Below, piece by piece: positions 55,406 through 64,000 of a stretch of DNA of 64,000 bases. The notes under the pieces were generated by a model. That model searched no databases. It was not told where the DNA came from and saw only the letters and a list, made by a program, of their open reading frames with translations. The position numbers and the translations under genes were made by a program. Every line of letters starts with the position of its first letter. Within the stretch, counting starts at the first letter, position 1. Source of the stretch: Devosia faecipullorum (GTDB taxonomy: Bacteria > Pseudomonadota > Alphaproteobacteria > Rhizobiales > Devosiaceae); the NCBI RefSeq assembly GCF_015158295.1, contig NZ_JACDXV010000004.1, positions 186,001-250,000 on the forward strand, written 5' to 3'.

Positions 55406-56680
55406 ATGCGGCATAAATTGCTGGCAGCAAGCGCGCTCGCCTCTGCCCTGCTCACTGTTCCGGCCTATGCCGAAACCGTGACTTTCTGGCAGTTCTCGAC
55501 CAACCCGAACGACATCGCCGCCTGGAACGCGATCATCGACGCATTCGAGGCCAGCCATGAAGGTATCGACGTCGTCATGGAAATCGTGCCCTGGTCGGAA
55601 CAGCAGCAGCGCCTGGTGACGGCGCTGACCACGGGCGGCCTGCCCGATGTGTCCATGCTCGGCAACAATGTCGTCGCTCAGTTCCAGGCCATCGGGGCGC
55701 TGGCCCCGCTCGACGACGCCTTCGCGGCCTATGACGAGGCCAACGGCACCGATGTCGCATCCGACATTTGGCCGGGCGACAGGGGTTATTACCATCTGGA
55801 CAACCATTGGTGGGCCTCCCCCATCGCCGTGGAGACACGCGCGCTTTATTACCGGAAGGATCTGTTCGAGGCGGCGGGACTTGATCCCAATTCGCCGCCG
55901 GATAGCTGGGACGAGTTGCGCTCGGTGGCCAAGACCCTCACCGCCAGTGCGCCGGACGGCACCTATGGCATGGCGCTATCCACCAGCCTCGATTATTTCA
56001 CCGTCCACAATTTCATGAGCGCCTATCTCGGCTATGGCGCGCGCATGTTGAATGAAGACGGTTCGTGCGGTTTTGACAGCCCTGAATTCCGCGCCGCGCT
56101 TGATGTTTATACCGGCATCGCGCTCGACGGCTCGACCCATCCTGACGCTGCCAGTATGAATGGCGACGCCTTCCAGCGTGGCTTCCTCGACGGACGCTAC
56201 GGCATGATCCTCATGCATCCGAGCCTTTACCGCGACCTCGCGACCGAAAAGCCCGAATGGCTAGACGCCGTGGACATCGCCAAGGTGCCGGCGGGCCCCG
56301 CCAATCGTTCCGGTTTTCTCGGGGGCTGGCCGCTGGTGATGTGGGATGCATCCGACGCCAAGGACGCGGCGGGACAATTCATTATGTTCGCTACCCATGG
56401 CGATGCGTTCAAGGATCTTGCCGTTGCCGGCGGTTTCATTCCGGGCTCCATATCGCTGGCGCAGGGCGCGCCATGGACCGAGTTCCCATACCCGGTCTTT
56501 GTCGAGCAATTGCAGGACGCCCGCGCCTATCAATATCCCAGCGAGGCGATCCCGCAGATGGGTCAACTCGAGGTCGATACCATCCAGAAGGCAGTGCAGG
56601 CCGTGGCTCTGGGACAGAAAAGCATCGATCAGGCAACGGCCGACCTGTGCACGGACATCAACACCGTTCTCGCCCGCTAA
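55406..56680 (+). CDS. Sugar ABC transporter substrate-binding protein (CUT1 class)
   Basis: A 424-residue periplasmic protein. Signal peptide 1-22 (ending A-Y-A-E). The mature start V-T-F-W-Q-F-S-T-N-P and V-M-E-I-V-P-W-S-E-Q-Q-Q-R-L, followed by L-P-D-V-S-M-L-G-N, place it in the extracellular solute-binding family 1 (oligosaccharide or polyol binders). It opens the operon and is followed by a terminator-like attenuator, which fits high production of the binding protein. Substrate unknown. Confidence 0.93.
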   Translation: MRHKLLAASALASALLTVPAYAETVTFWQFSTNPNDIAAWNAIIDAFEASHEGIDVVMEIVPWSEQQQRLVTALTTGGLPDVSMLGNNVVAQFQAIGALAPLDDAFAAYDEANGTDVASDIWPGDRGYYHLDNHWWASPIAVETRALYYRKDLFEAAGLDPNSPPDSWDELRSVAKTLTASAPDGTYGMALSTSLDYFTVHNFMSAYLGYGARMLNEDGSCGFDSPEFRAALDVYTGIALDGSTHPDAASMNGDAFQRGFLDGRYGMILMHPSLYRDLATEKPEWLDAVDIAKVPAGPANRSGFLGGWPLVMWDASDAKDAAGQFIMFATHGDAFKDLAVAGGFIPGSISLAQGAPWTEFPYPVFVEQLQDARAYQYPSEAIPQMGQLEVDTIQKAVQAVALGQKSIDQATADLCTDINTVLAR

Positions 56681-56692
56681 GGGCGAAAACAC

Positions 56693-56730
56693 CCCGGGCG
56701 GTACAGGCCTCCCGCCGCCCGGGTCTTTTT
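56693..56730 (+). terminator. Internal terminator after the binding-protein gene
   Basis: CCCGGGCGG (56693-56701) pairs with CCGCCCGGG (56715-56723), followed by TCTTTTT. It would stop most transcripts after the binding protein and lower permease expression. Confidence 0.88.
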
Positions 56731-56767
56731 CGGCCATAGGCAGGTTTTCGCAATTGCTTCTGGACAC

Positions 56768-56804
56768 TTCATAGACCACAAGAACAATCCTTGCGGTCTA
56801 TGAA
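56768..56804 (+). other. Stem-loop just upstream of the first permease start
   Basis: TTCATAGACC (56768-56777) and CAAG pair with CTTG and GGTCTATGAA (56795-56804) across one mismatch. The structure abuts the ATG at 56807 and covers its only purine-rich stretch, so it may restrain initiation there. Confidence 0.7.
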
Positions 56805-56806
56805 GA

Positions 56807-57733
56807 ATGACAAGTCGATCGGCTGAAAGCGCATTCATGACCGCTCCTGCATCGGATGGCGAGCCCAGACCTTTCGGCGAATTAGCCCTGCCCTATGCCT
56901 TGGTGGCGCCGGCCGTTCTGGTCGCTCTGGCCATTGCCATCCTTCCGCTCCTCTACGCGCTATGGCTGTCGTTTCAGGATTGGTATCTGCTGCGCAATCC
57001 GCAGCCGGTCTGGGGTGGGCTGATCAACTATCAGGCGCTGTTTGCCGATGCTGCCCTGTGGCGGGCTTTCGGGCGGACATGGATCTGGACCATCGGCACG
57101 GTAGCCGTCGAAGTCGCCATCGCCCTGCCCCTGGCCTTGCTGCTCAATCGCGATACGCCTGTCGCGCGCACGGCATCGGCGCTAATCCTCTTGCCCTGGG
57201 TGATGCCCTTCATCGTTCTGGGCTATGGCTGGCGCTTCCTGCTCGACAGCGAGGTGGGGGCTCTGCATTCGCTGTTCCACGTCCTGGGGGTTGCCGGCAA
57301 TTCCTCTATTCTCAACGACCCAAATCTGGCCTTCGTCATCATCATTTTCATCTCAGGCTGGAAGGGCATGCCCTTCATGGTACTGGCGCTGCTGGCGGCG
57401 CTCAAATCGGTTCCGGGAGAGCTCTATGAAGCCGCCGCCATCGACGGCGCATCGCCTTGGCAGCGTTTTCTCACCATCACCTTGCCCGCCATCCAGAACA
57501 CCATGCTGATCATCGGCCTCGTCCTGGGCATTCTCGCATTCTACAGCTTCGACCTTCCCTGGATCATGACGCGCGGCGGACCGCAGGACGCCACTACCGT
57601 ACTCGGCATTTCCATGTTCAAGGCCGTATTCACCGACCTGCGCCCCGCCTATGCTGCTGCCATCAGCGTGGTCATGCTGGCCATTCTCGCCGTCGCCGCG
57701 CTCCTCTCGCTTAAGCTGCGGAGACGACAATGA
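56807..57733 (+). CDS. Sugar ABC transporter permease (MalF/UgpA-like)
   Basis: A 308-residue permease with six helices and the coupling loop [15 protein letters not shown] near residue 208. Y-A-L-V-A-P-A-V-L opens helix 1. The start could be the ATG at 56807, next to a stem-loop, or the ATG at 56837 ten codons later; neither has a strong ribosome site. It overlaps the second permease gene by 4 bases. Confidence 0.92.
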   Translation: MTSRSAESAFMTAPASDGEPRPFGELALPYALVAPAVLVALAIAILPLLYALWLSFQDWYLLRNPQPVWGGLINYQALFADAALWRAFGRTWIWTIGTVAVEVAIALPLALLLNRDTPVARTASALILLPWVMPFIVLGYGWRFLLDSEVGALHSLFHVLGVAGNSSILNDPNLAFVIIIFISGWKGMPFMVLALLAALKSVPGELYEAAAIDGASPWQRFLTITLPAIQNTMLIIGLVLGILAFYSFDLPWIMTRGGPQDATTVLGISMFKAVFTDLRPAYAAAISVVMLAILAVAALLSLKLRRRQ

Positions 57734-58557
57734 ACGGGGAAACTGCGATCCGCAGCATTGTGCTCGACGCATTGACCATTCTGGTTTTGGGCCTGGTATT
57801 GCTACCGATCATCTGGGTATTTGTCGCTTCAATGCGGCCCGACGCCGACATCATGACCCGCAGCCTCATTCCCACGCGGGTCACCTTCGATCACTTTGCC
57901 AATATTTTCGCGCGCGCCGACTTCCTCGCTGCCCTGCGCAACAGCCTGCTGGTCGGGGCCGTCGTAGCCATCTGCACCGTCCTGATCGCCATTCCCGCGG
58001 CCTATTCGCTCAGCCGCTTCGCCTATTTTGGCCGCGACGCCATCGGTTTTCTGATCCTCGCCACCCAGATGCTGCCGGCGGTGGCGGTACTGGTGCCCAT
58101 TGTCGTCATCATTCGCGCGCTGGGCCTGGCCAATACGCTGACCGCCCTCGTCCTAACCCATCTTGCTCTGGGCCTGCCCATCGCCGTCTGGATGCTGAAA
58201 GGCTATATCGACGCAGTCCCGCGCGAACTTGAGGAGGCCTCGATCATCGATGGCTCCTCCCAGATCGGCGCCATGTTCCGCATCACCCTGCCGCTTATCC
58301 GCCCCGCCGTCGTCGCGGTCGGCACCTTTGCCTTCGTGCTCTCCTGGGGCGAATTCATCCTGGCGCTGGCGCTGATCACCAGCGCGGAGGTCAAGACGCT
58401 GCCACTGGCGCTGCAAACCCTATTCGATCCCTATTCCTTCTCCTGGGGCGTGGTCATGGCTGGTGGCGTCGTCATCGCCATGCCGACCGTCATTTTATTC
58501 CTCCTCTTTCGCAATCAACTTGTCGGCGGGCTGACCGCTGGCGGCATCAAAGGGTGA
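57730..58557 (+). CDS. Sugar ABC transporter permease (MalG/UgpE-like)
   Basis: A 275-residue permease with six helices. A-S-M-R-P-D-A-D-I near residue 36 and the coupling loop E-E-A-S-I-I-D-G-S-S near residue 173 are typical of the second CUT1 permease. It pairs with the upstream permease in a heterodimer. ATGA overlap upstream. Confidence 0.93.
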   Translation: MNGETAIRSIVLDALTILVLGLVLLPIIWVFVASMRPDADIMTRSLIPTRVTFDHFANIFARADFLAALRNSLLVGAVVAICTVLIAIPAAYSLSRFAYFGRDAIGFLILATQMLPAVAVLVPIVVIIRALGLANTLTALVLTHLALGLPIAVWMLKGYIDAVPRELEEASIIDGSSQIGAMFRITLPLIRPAVVAVGTFAFVLSWGEFILALALITSAEVKTLPLALQTLFDPYSFSWGVVMAGGVVIAMPTVILFLLFRNQLVGGLTAGGIKG

Positions 58558-58562
58558 TCGTC

Positions 58563-59606
58563 ATGTCCATGAGTACCAAATCGCTCTATTTCACCGGACC
58601 GCGCGCCGTCGAAATTCGCACCGAAAGCCTCGATGGCCCTGGCGTCGGGCAAGTGCTGCTCAACCTTGAAGTATCCGGCATCAGCGCGGGGACCGAGCTC
58701 AATGTCTTTCGGGGTCTGGCGCCGCAATGGCGGCAAGCGATGGATCCGGCGACCCGCCTGTTTTCCGATGCCAATGGCTCGGACTGGTCATGGCCGGCGC
58801 GCTATGGCTATGCCGCCGTGGGGCGCGTCGCCGAATTGGGCAGGGATGTTGGTAGTCTTCATCTGGGCGATCTCGTCTTTGCCTATGTACCTCACGGCCA
58901 GCACGCAATTGTCGATGCTGGCGCCGTCGTGCAGCTGGGCGATCTCGATGACGCGGAGATCGGCGTCTTCGTCGCCAATCTCAACACCGCCTATAACGGC
59001 GTTCTCGACGCCAATATCCCCTTGGGCGCAGATGTGGTCGTGTCCGGCCTGGGCGTCATCGGGCAATTGGTAACGCGCCTGCTCGCCCGCAATGGTGCGC
59101 GCCAGATCATCGCCGTGGACACGATCGAGCAACGCCGGCAATTCGCCCTGGCGGGAGGCGCGACCATTGCACTGGACCCGCGCGAAGCCCCTCTTGCCGA
59201 GCGCGTTCGCGAGCTGACCGAGGGTCGGGGCGCCGATTATGTCATCGAGGTTTCCGGTGCCGCTCCCGCCCTCAACGAAGCGATCCGCACGGTCGGTTTC
59301 AACGGCACCGTCATCGCCATGTCCTGGTATGGCGGCACGTTCGAGAGCCTCAGCCTATCGGGAGAATTCCATCACAACAGGCCGCGCATCATCTCCTCGC
59401 AGGTCGGCACGGTGAACCCTTACCTCGGACCGCTCTGGTCATTGGGCCGGCGCGGCAAGATCGCCCGTGAATATCTTTCCGCCCTCGCGTCCGACCTCAA
59501 GGGCATCATCACCCACCGCGTACCGCTCGATGAGGCGGGGCGCGGCTATGACCTGCTCGACCAGGGTTCGCCCGAGGTCATGCAGGTTTTGATCGATTAT
59601 CGCTAA
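58563..59606 (+). CDS. MDR-family (zinc-binding alcohol dehydrogenase-like) oxidoreductase
   Basis: A 347-residue medium-chain dehydrogenase. GroES-like N-terminal domain, then the Rossmann fold (V-V-V-S-G-L-G-V-I-G-Q-L-V-T). The usual catalytic Cys motif is replaced by S-G-I-S-A-G-T-E-L-N-V, and there is no structural zinc lobe, as in a subfamily with unusual substrates. It presumably oxidises a hydroxyl of the imported sugar. Start ATG 58563 has AAAGGG upstream; a GTG at 58554 overlapping the permease stop is an alternative. Confidence 0.88.
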   Translation: MSMSTKSLYFTGPRAVEIRTESLDGPGVGQVLLNLEVSGISAGTELNVFRGLAPQWRQAMDPATRLFSDANGSDWSWPARYGYAAVGRVAELGRDVGSLHLGDLVFAYVPHGQHAIVDAGAVVQLGDLDDAEIGVFVANLNTAYNGVLDANIPLGADVVVSGLGVIGQLVTRLLARNGARQIIAVDTIEQRRQFALAGGATIALDPREAPLAERVRELTEGRGADYVIEVSGAAPALNEAIRTVGFNGTVIAMSWYGGTFESLSLSGEFHHNRPRIISSQVGTVNPYLGPLWSLGRRGKIAREYLSALASDLKGIITHRVPLDEAGRGYDLLDQGSPEVMQVLIDYR

Positions 59607-59619
59607 CAGGATCCATTTC

Positions 59620-60390
59620 ATGAAACTTTCTGCCTGCATTGAATGGCTGTTCGCCGATGCCAGCGACGACTTTGCCGAGCGCATCCACCTCGCCAAAGCC
59701 GCTGGGCTCGACGCAGTCGAGTTCTGGTTCTGGTCTAACAAGGATGTCGACGCCATCGAGGCGGCGCTTAAAGTGACCGGCCTTGGGCTCACCGGCTTCG
59801 TGGCCGAGCCGATGGTCGCACTGACCGACCCGGCCAATCACGCCGCCTTCCTCGCCGGACTCGCTAACTCGGTGCAAATGGCGCAGCGGCTCGGCGCCAG
59901 GGTTCTCATCGCACAGGCCGGTGATGACCTGCCTGACCGAAGCCGCGAGGCGCAGCACGACGCCTTGGTCGATGGCCTGCTCGCCGCCGCCGATGTGCTG
60001 AGAGGCAGTAATGTCCGGCTCGGGGTCGAACCGCTCAACACGATCATCGATCACAAGGGCTATTATCTCTCCTCCACGCGCGAAGCGCTCAATATAGTGG
60101 ACGAGGTGAATCGACCCGAGATCGGCGTGGTCTATGACCTTTATCATTCTTATGTCATGGGCGAGAAAATCGAGGATGTGCTGAAGGAACGCGTATCGCG
60201 CGTCATCCATGCCCATGTCGCGGATCATCCCGGCCGCAACGATCCAGGGCTGGGCGAGATTGATCTCGGCGCCCGTCTCGACTGGCTTTATGCCAATGGC
60301 TATGAGGGTGCGGTCGGCCTCGAATACAGGCCTGCCGGCTCTACTGCCGCGGCGCTGGAAAAAGTCCGCGCCGCGCTTGCATCCGCCTGA
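59620..60390 (+). CDS. Xylose-isomerase-like TIM-barrel protein (hydroxypyruvate isomerase-like)
   Basis: A 256-residue AP-endonuclease-2/sugar isomerase family barrel. Metal-binding positions are visible: Glu in G-V-E-P-L-N, Asp and His in V-Y-D-L-Y-H, His in [16 protein letters not shown], and Glu in G-L-E-Y-R-P. The H-x-A-D-x-P-G-R block is typical of hydroxypyruvate isomerase relatives, but these also include keto-sugar isomerases and epimerases. It follows the dehydrogenase by 13 bases and probably acts on its product. Confidence 0.88.
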   Translation: MKLSACIEWLFADASDDFAERIHLAKAAGLDAVEFWFWSNKDVDAIEAALKVTGLGLTGFVAEPMVALTDPANHAAFLAGLANSVQMAQRLGARVLIAQAGDDLPDRSREAQHDALVDGLLAAADVLRGSNVRLGVEPLNTIIDHKGYYLSSTREALNIVDEVNRPEIGVVYDLYHSYVMGEKIEDVLKERVSRVIHAHVADHPGRNDPGLGEIDLGARLDWLYANGYEGAVGLEYRPAGSTAAALEKVRAALASA

Positions 60391-60404
60391 GCCGGAGACA
60401 GGCC

Positions 60405-61385
60405 ATGTCCGACATCAAGATCACGAATCTGCGCAAGAGCTACGGCGCAGTCGAAGTCCTCAAAGACATCGATCTTCACATAAGGTCGGGTGAATTCGTG
60501 ATCTTTGTCGGTCCCTCGGGTTGCGGCAAGTCTACCCTTCTGCGCTGCATAGCCGGGCTTGAGCGCATTTCCGGCGGCACGCTGGAAATCGGTGGCCGCG
60601 TCGTCAACAATGTTCCTGCCAGTAGGCGCGGCATCGCCATGGTGTTCCAGTCCTATGCGCTTTATCCACATATGAGCGTACGCCAGAACATGGCCTATTC
60701 GATAAAGCTGCGCCGAGCGCCCCCGGCCGAAATCGAATCACGCGTCACCGATGCGGCTCGCAAGCTGCAACTGGAACCCTATCTTGACCGCTATCCGAAG
60801 GAATTGTCGGGCGGCCAGCGACAGCGTGTCGCCATTTGCCGCGCTATCGTGCGCGACCCGCAGGTCTTTCTGTTCGACGAACCGCTTTCAAATCTCGACG
60901 CCGCCCTGCGCGTCGCTACGCGGCTCGAAATCGCCCGGCTCAAGGATAGCCTGCCCCAGACTACCATGGTCTACGTCACGCACGATCAGGTCGAAGCGAT
61001 GACGCTAGCCGACCGCATCATCGTGCTCAATGCCGGCCGCGTCGAACAGGTGGGTACGCCCAAGGAATTATACGAACGCCCGCAATCGCGGTTCGTCGCC
61101 GGCTTTGTCGGCTCGCCGAAGATGAATTTCATTCCGGGCGAGGACGGCACCATTATAGGCATCCGCCCCGAAGATATAATTCTGGGTGCCGGCCAGCATC
61201 GGGGCAAGGTCAGCCATGTGGAATATCTGGGCGCCGATTCCTTCGTCTTTCTCGACACTGGCCGTGCGGAGCTTCTGACAGTCCGACAGACCAGAAGCGA
61301 GGTGCCCGCCATCGGCGCGCTGGTCGCCTACGACTATGACGCCGAGCTCACACATCGCTTTGATGACGAGGGCAGGCGTTTATAG
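60405..61385 (+). CDS. Sugar ABC transporter ATP-binding protein (UgpC/MalK-like)
   Basis: A 326-residue ATPase. Walker [11 protein letters not shown]-loop V-F-Q-S-Y-A-L-Y-P, signature L-S-G-G-Q-R-Q-R-V, Walker [12 protein letters not shown] and H-loop V-T-H-D-Q-V-E-A. The C-terminal TOBE region (about 240-326) is present but shorter than in the 350-370-residue MalK type. It completes the importer and ends the cassette. Confidence 0.94.
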   Translation: MSDIKITNLRKSYGAVEVLKDIDLHIRSGEFVIFVGPSGCGKSTLLRCIAGLERISGGTLEIGGRVVNNVPASRRGIAMVFQSYALYPHMSVRQNMAYSIKLRRAPPAEIESRVTDAARKLQLEPYLDRYPKELSGGQRQRVAICRAIVRDPQVFLFDEPLSNLDAALRVATRLEIARLKDSLPQTTMVYVTHDQVEAMTLADRIIVLNAGRVEQVGTPKELYERPQSRFVAGFVGSPKMNFIPGEDGTIIGIRPEDIILGAGQHRGKVSHVEYLGADSFVFLDTGRAELLTVRQTRSEVPAIGALVAYDYDAELTHRFDDEGRRL

Positions 61386-61811
61386 CCGTTCAATTTCGGG
61401 CTGGAATCGCCCTCCGCCCATGCATCGCCCGCCTCTGCCATGCAGGGCACAATTCGATAGCTCGTATGGATCGACTGATCGCAGTGCTCGCCGATTCATT
61501 CGGCCTCAAGGCGTCAGGAAACCGACGAAATGCACGGGAATGCGCATCGACGCAATGCCCAGCGAGCGCCTGTGTTCACTTGAACTATATGCAATTCGAG
61601 CCCGAGATATTCACAGGCGCGGCCATCCAATTTTGTTGTCACAAAACTGCTAAGCACCTGATTTAGAACCCGGTGCGGGTCAGGAATAAGACGACCCTCT
61701 CCCCTTTGATGTTCAAATGAACATTTCCTGTTTGCAAAGGAATATTCGATGCTGTCAAATGAAGCCAAGCTCGGGACGAGGAGGTCCCAGCGCAATAATA
61801 AGGGAGTGAGC
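61386..61811. other. Intergenic region before the UgpB-like gene
   Basis: About 425 bases. No frame here looks like a protein and no terminator is clear after the ATPase gene. The right end is AT-rich and holds the promoter of the next importer, including the 16-bp palindrome at 61709-61724. Confidence 0.6.
61709..61724. promoter_or_regulatory. Palindromic operator candidate before the UgpB-like gene
   Basis: ATGTTCA-AA-TGAACAT, perfect 7-bp arms, about 90 bases before the ATG. The size suits a LacI- or GntR-type dimer. No regulator gene is adjacent in the window. Confidence 0.6.
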
Positions 61812-63137
61812 ATGTTCAAGAACGTATTGGGCCTGTCTGTGGGACTGGCCGCCATGTTGTCGACCGGCGCCGCCCTCGGTCAGACCGAGATCGCCTGGTG
61901 GCACGCCATGGACGCAGAACTCGGCCAGCGCCTTGAGGGCATCGCCCAAGGCTTCAACGAGAGCCAGTCCGAATTCAAGGTCATCCCGACCTATAAAGGC
62001 TCCTATCCCGAGACGTTGACCGCTGCGATCGCCGCTTTCCGCGCCAATGAGCAGCCCGCCATCGTGCAGGTCTTCGAAGTGGGCACCGGCACTATGATGG
62101 CCGCCAAGGGCGCGGTGAAGCCGGTCTACCAGTTGATGCAGGACAATGGGCAGCCTTGGGATCCGTCAGGCTTCCTGGCTCCGGTCACGGGCTATTATTC
62201 TGACCCGCAAGGCAATATCCTGTCGCTGCCGTTCAACTCGTCCACCCCGATCATGTACTACAACAAAGACGCGTTCGAGAAGGCAGGCCTCGACCGCGAA
62301 ACTGCACCCAAGACCTGGGCGGAGGTTGAGGAATTCAGCCGCAAGATCGTGGATTCGGGCGCAGCCAAGTGCGGCTTCACCACCGGTTGGGTGAGCTGGG
62401 TTCAACTTGAAAACCTGTCCGCCATCCACGACCAGCCCTATGGCACGCTTGAAAACGGTTTTGCCGGCATGGGCACGGAGTTCACTTTCAACGGCCCGGT
62501 TCAGGTCAAACATTTCGAGAACCTCAAGAAGTGGGCTGACGAAGGCCTGTTCCAGTATGGCGGCCCGGTGGGCGGCCCTGACGCACCGCCGAAATTCTAT
62601 TCCGGCGAATGCGCCATCTACATGAACTCCTCGGCCTCGCGCGCTGGCGTCATCAATAATGCCAAGGACTTCGAAGTGGGCTTTGCGCCCCTGCCCTATT
62701 ACGACGACGTGACCACCGACCCGAAGAACTCGATCATCGGAGGCGCGACCCTTTGGGTTCTGAACGGCAAGTCGGACGAGACCTACAAGGGCGTGGCCGA
62801 ATTCTTCACCTACCTGTCGAGCCCCGAAATCCAGGCCGGCTGGCACCAGGCGACCGGCTATCTTCCGATCACCAACGCCACTTATGAACTGGGCAAGGAA
62901 CAGGGCTATTACGAAGCCAATCCAGGTTCCGACGTCGCCATCAACCAGATTACTCGTGGCACGCCCACGGCAAATTCCAAGGGCATCCGTTTCGGCAACC
63001 TGACCCAGGTCCGCACCGTGATCGACGAAGAATTTGAAGCGTTCCTGGCTGGCTCCAAGTCCGCCCAAGAGGCTCTGGACACCGCTGTTTCCCGCGGCAA
63101 CCAGATTCTGCGCGATTTCGAAGCGGCAAACCAGTAA
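61812..63137 (+). CDS. ugpB: Glycerol-3-phosphate-type ABC transporter substrate-binding protein (UgpB-like)
   Basis: A 441-residue periplasmic protein with a signal peptide (1-24, ending A-L-G-Q). The mature start E-I-A-W-W-H-A-M-D-A-E-L-G, then V-F-E-V-G-T-G-T-M-M, the L-P-F-N-S-S-T-P-I-M-Y-Y-N-K and the late W-H-Q-A-T-G-Y-L-P-I-T are characteristic of UgpB, which binds glycerol-3-phosphate and its diesters. ATG 61812 follows GGGAG. A terminator-like hairpin separates it from the permease gene. Confidence 0.9.
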   Translation: MFKNVLGLSVGLAAMLSTGAALGQTEIAWWHAMDAELGQRLEGIAQGFNESQSEFKVIPTYKGSYPETLTAAIAAFRANEQPAIVQVFEVGTGTMMAAKGAVKPVYQLMQDNGQPWDPSGFLAPVTGYYSDPQGNILSLPFNSSTPIMYYNKDAFEKAGLDRETAPKTWAEVEEFSRKIVDSGAAKCGFTTGWVSWVQLENLSAIHDQPYGTLENGFAGMGTEFTFNGPVQVKHFENLKKWADEGLFQYGGPVGGPDAPPKFYSGECAIYMNSSASRAGVINNAKDFEVGFAPLPYYDDVTTDPKNSIIGGATLWVLNGKSDETYKGVAEFFTYLSSPEIQAGWHQATGYLPITNATYELGKEQGYYEANPGSDVAINQITRGTPTANSKGIRFGNLTQVRTVIDEEFEAFLAGSKSAQEALDTAVSRGNQILRDFEAANQ

Positions 63138-63151
63138 TCCGTGACGAACCG

Positions 63152-63180
63152 GCCCCCGTCCCATGGACGGGGGCTTTTCT
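63152..63180 (+). terminator. Internal terminator between ugpB and ugpA
   Basis: GCCCCCGTCC (63152-63161), loop CAT, GGACGGGGGC (63165-63174), then TTTTCT. A perfect 10-bp stem. It probably reduces read-through from the binding-protein gene into the permeases. Confidence 0.9.
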
Positions 63181-63246
63181 CACTGACGCATTCGTGCGCC
63201 GGTCGGCCTTTTGCGCCCTGACCATTTTCATCGGAGCCGCCCGTCA

Positions 63247-64000
63247 ATGCAGACCAAGCGCACCATTTTTCCGAACAAATTACTGCCCTACGCGCTGCTT
63301 GCGCCGCAATTGGCAATAACGATTATCTTCTTCATCTGGCCGGCCCTGCAAGCGGTCAAATCCTCCTTCGAACGCGAAGATCCGTTCGGCTTCCGCACCA
63401 CATTCGTCTGGTTCGAGAATTATTCCCGCGTCCTTATGGACCCGCTCTATCTCAACTCCGTCGGGCGCACTGCCGTCTTCGCCCTCAGCGTGACACTTTT
63501 GTCCATGGGGCTATCGCTGCTGCTGGCGGTCGCGGTGAACCGCGTGCTGCGCACCAACAGGCTCTACACCACGCTGCTGGTCTGGCCTTATGCCGTGGCG
63601 CCGGTCGTGGTCGGTATCCTGTGGTGGTTCATGTTCAACCCCAGCATTGGCATCGCGCCCTATATCCTGCGCGGCTTCGGCATCAATTGGAATCACCGCA
63701 TCGATGGGAACCAGGCCATGCTTCTTGTAGTCATGGCCGCCAGCTGGAAACAGATTTCCTACAATTTCCTGTTTTTCGTGGCCGGGCTGCAATCGGTGCC
63801 GCAATCCCTGAACGAAGCCGCCGCCATCGATGGCGCGGGGCCGTTCAAACGCTTCTGGACCATCGTTTTCCCCCTTCTGTCGCCCACGACTTTCTTCCTG
63901 CTCATCGTCAACATCAACTACGCCATGTTCGACACGTTCGGCCTCATCGACGCCACGACAGCGGGCGGACCGGCGCAGGCGACCAATATCCTCGTCTACA
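63247..64000 (+). CDS. ugpA: Glycerol-3-phosphate-type ABC permease (UgpA-like), 3' end cut by window edge
   Basis: Open from the ATG at 63247-63249 to the window end, 251 codons. N-L-L-P-style opening ([13 protein letters not shown]), [10 protein letters not shown] and the coupling loop [14 protein letters not shown] match UgpA. The [13 protein letters not shown] segment near the edge is the last cytoplasmic landmark. ugpE and ugpC would be expected just beyond. Confidence 0.9.
   Translation, partial: MQTKRTIFPNKLLPYALLAPQLAITIIFFIWPALQAVKSSFEREDPFGFRTTFVWFENYSRVLMDPLYLNSVGRTAVFALSVTLLSMGLSLLLAVAVNRVLRTNRLYTTLLVWPYAVAPVVVGILWWFMFNPSIGIAPYILRGFGINWNHRIDGNQAMLLVVMAASWKQISYNFLFFVAGLQSVPQSLNEAAAIDGAGPFKRFWTIVFPLLSPTTFFLLIVNINYAMFDTFGLIDATTAGGPAQATNILVY

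Overview
The window looks like chromosome of a Hyphomicrobiales alphaproteobacterium, most like Devosia and relatives. That placement is inference from gene content, not a database match. The evidence is a MucR regulator, DUF1127, DUF5330 and DUF3422 proteins, a rhizobial-style rhamnose locus (rhaR-S-T-P-Q-M divergent from rhaD-I), a Pha/Mrp antiporter, the aerobic cob pathway, many LacI-controlled sugar ABC importers, high GC and many ATGA/GTGA overlaps. No rRNA, tRNA, CRISPR array, insertion sequence or prophage is visible. The window opens inside a sensor histidine kinase and closes inside a ugpA-like permease.

Layout. 1-5.2 kb: DivJ/PleC-like sensor kinase (-), DUF5330 protein, SufE, acyltransferase, DUF6456 / DnaA-domain-IV pair, MucR. 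5.3-11.2 kb: seven-gene Mrp/Pha cation/proton antiporter operon on the minus strand. 11.4-20.9 kb: oligopeptidase B, Fe-type superoxide dismutase, DUF454 protein, single-domain response regulator, a LOG/SLOG-like protein with a HerA-like ATPase, an asparaginase of the ReAV type, an SH3 protein and a DUF3422 protein. 20.9-30.3 kb: rhamnose uptake and catabolism, with no rhamnulokinase in the window. 30.4-31.2 kb: YbaK and a DUF1127 mini-protein.

31.4-38.8 kb is a microaerobic respiration block: cydDC diverges from cydABX around a perfect TTGAT-N4-ATCAA FNR box, and an FnrN-type regulator with matching recognition residues lies next to it. 38.9-41.8 kb is a copper-efflux operon (copA-cueR-copZ) with a CueR-type promoter with a 19-bp spacer. 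A further CueR-like dyad lies upstream of a DUF305 gene at 47.1 kb. 42.0-46.8 kb is a second sugar importer with its divergent LacI regulator and two tandem operators 21 bp apart.

47.3-47.9 kb holds remnants of a proline-utilisation locus: 3' parts of putA and of an Lrp-type regulator gene in divergent orientation, their 5' halves missing. 47.9-54.2 kb is a cobalamin (aerobic corrin ring) operon cobF-G-H-I-J-L-M. cobK is absent from its usual place, and mini-ORFs bridge cobJ/cobL and cobL/cobM with stop/start overlaps at both ends. 54.2-61.4 kb is a LacI-controlled cassette of unknown substrate: binding protein, two permeases, MDR dehydrogenase, TIM-barrel isomerase and ATPase. 61.8-64 kb starts another (UgpB/UgpA-like) importer.

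Most genes are familiar families. The points most worth a second look are the cob mini-ORFs and missing cobK, the collapsed put locus, the asparaginase start fused to a terminator hairpin, the HerA/LOG pair, the dispersed palindromic repeats and the unassigned 54-61 kb sugar cassette.
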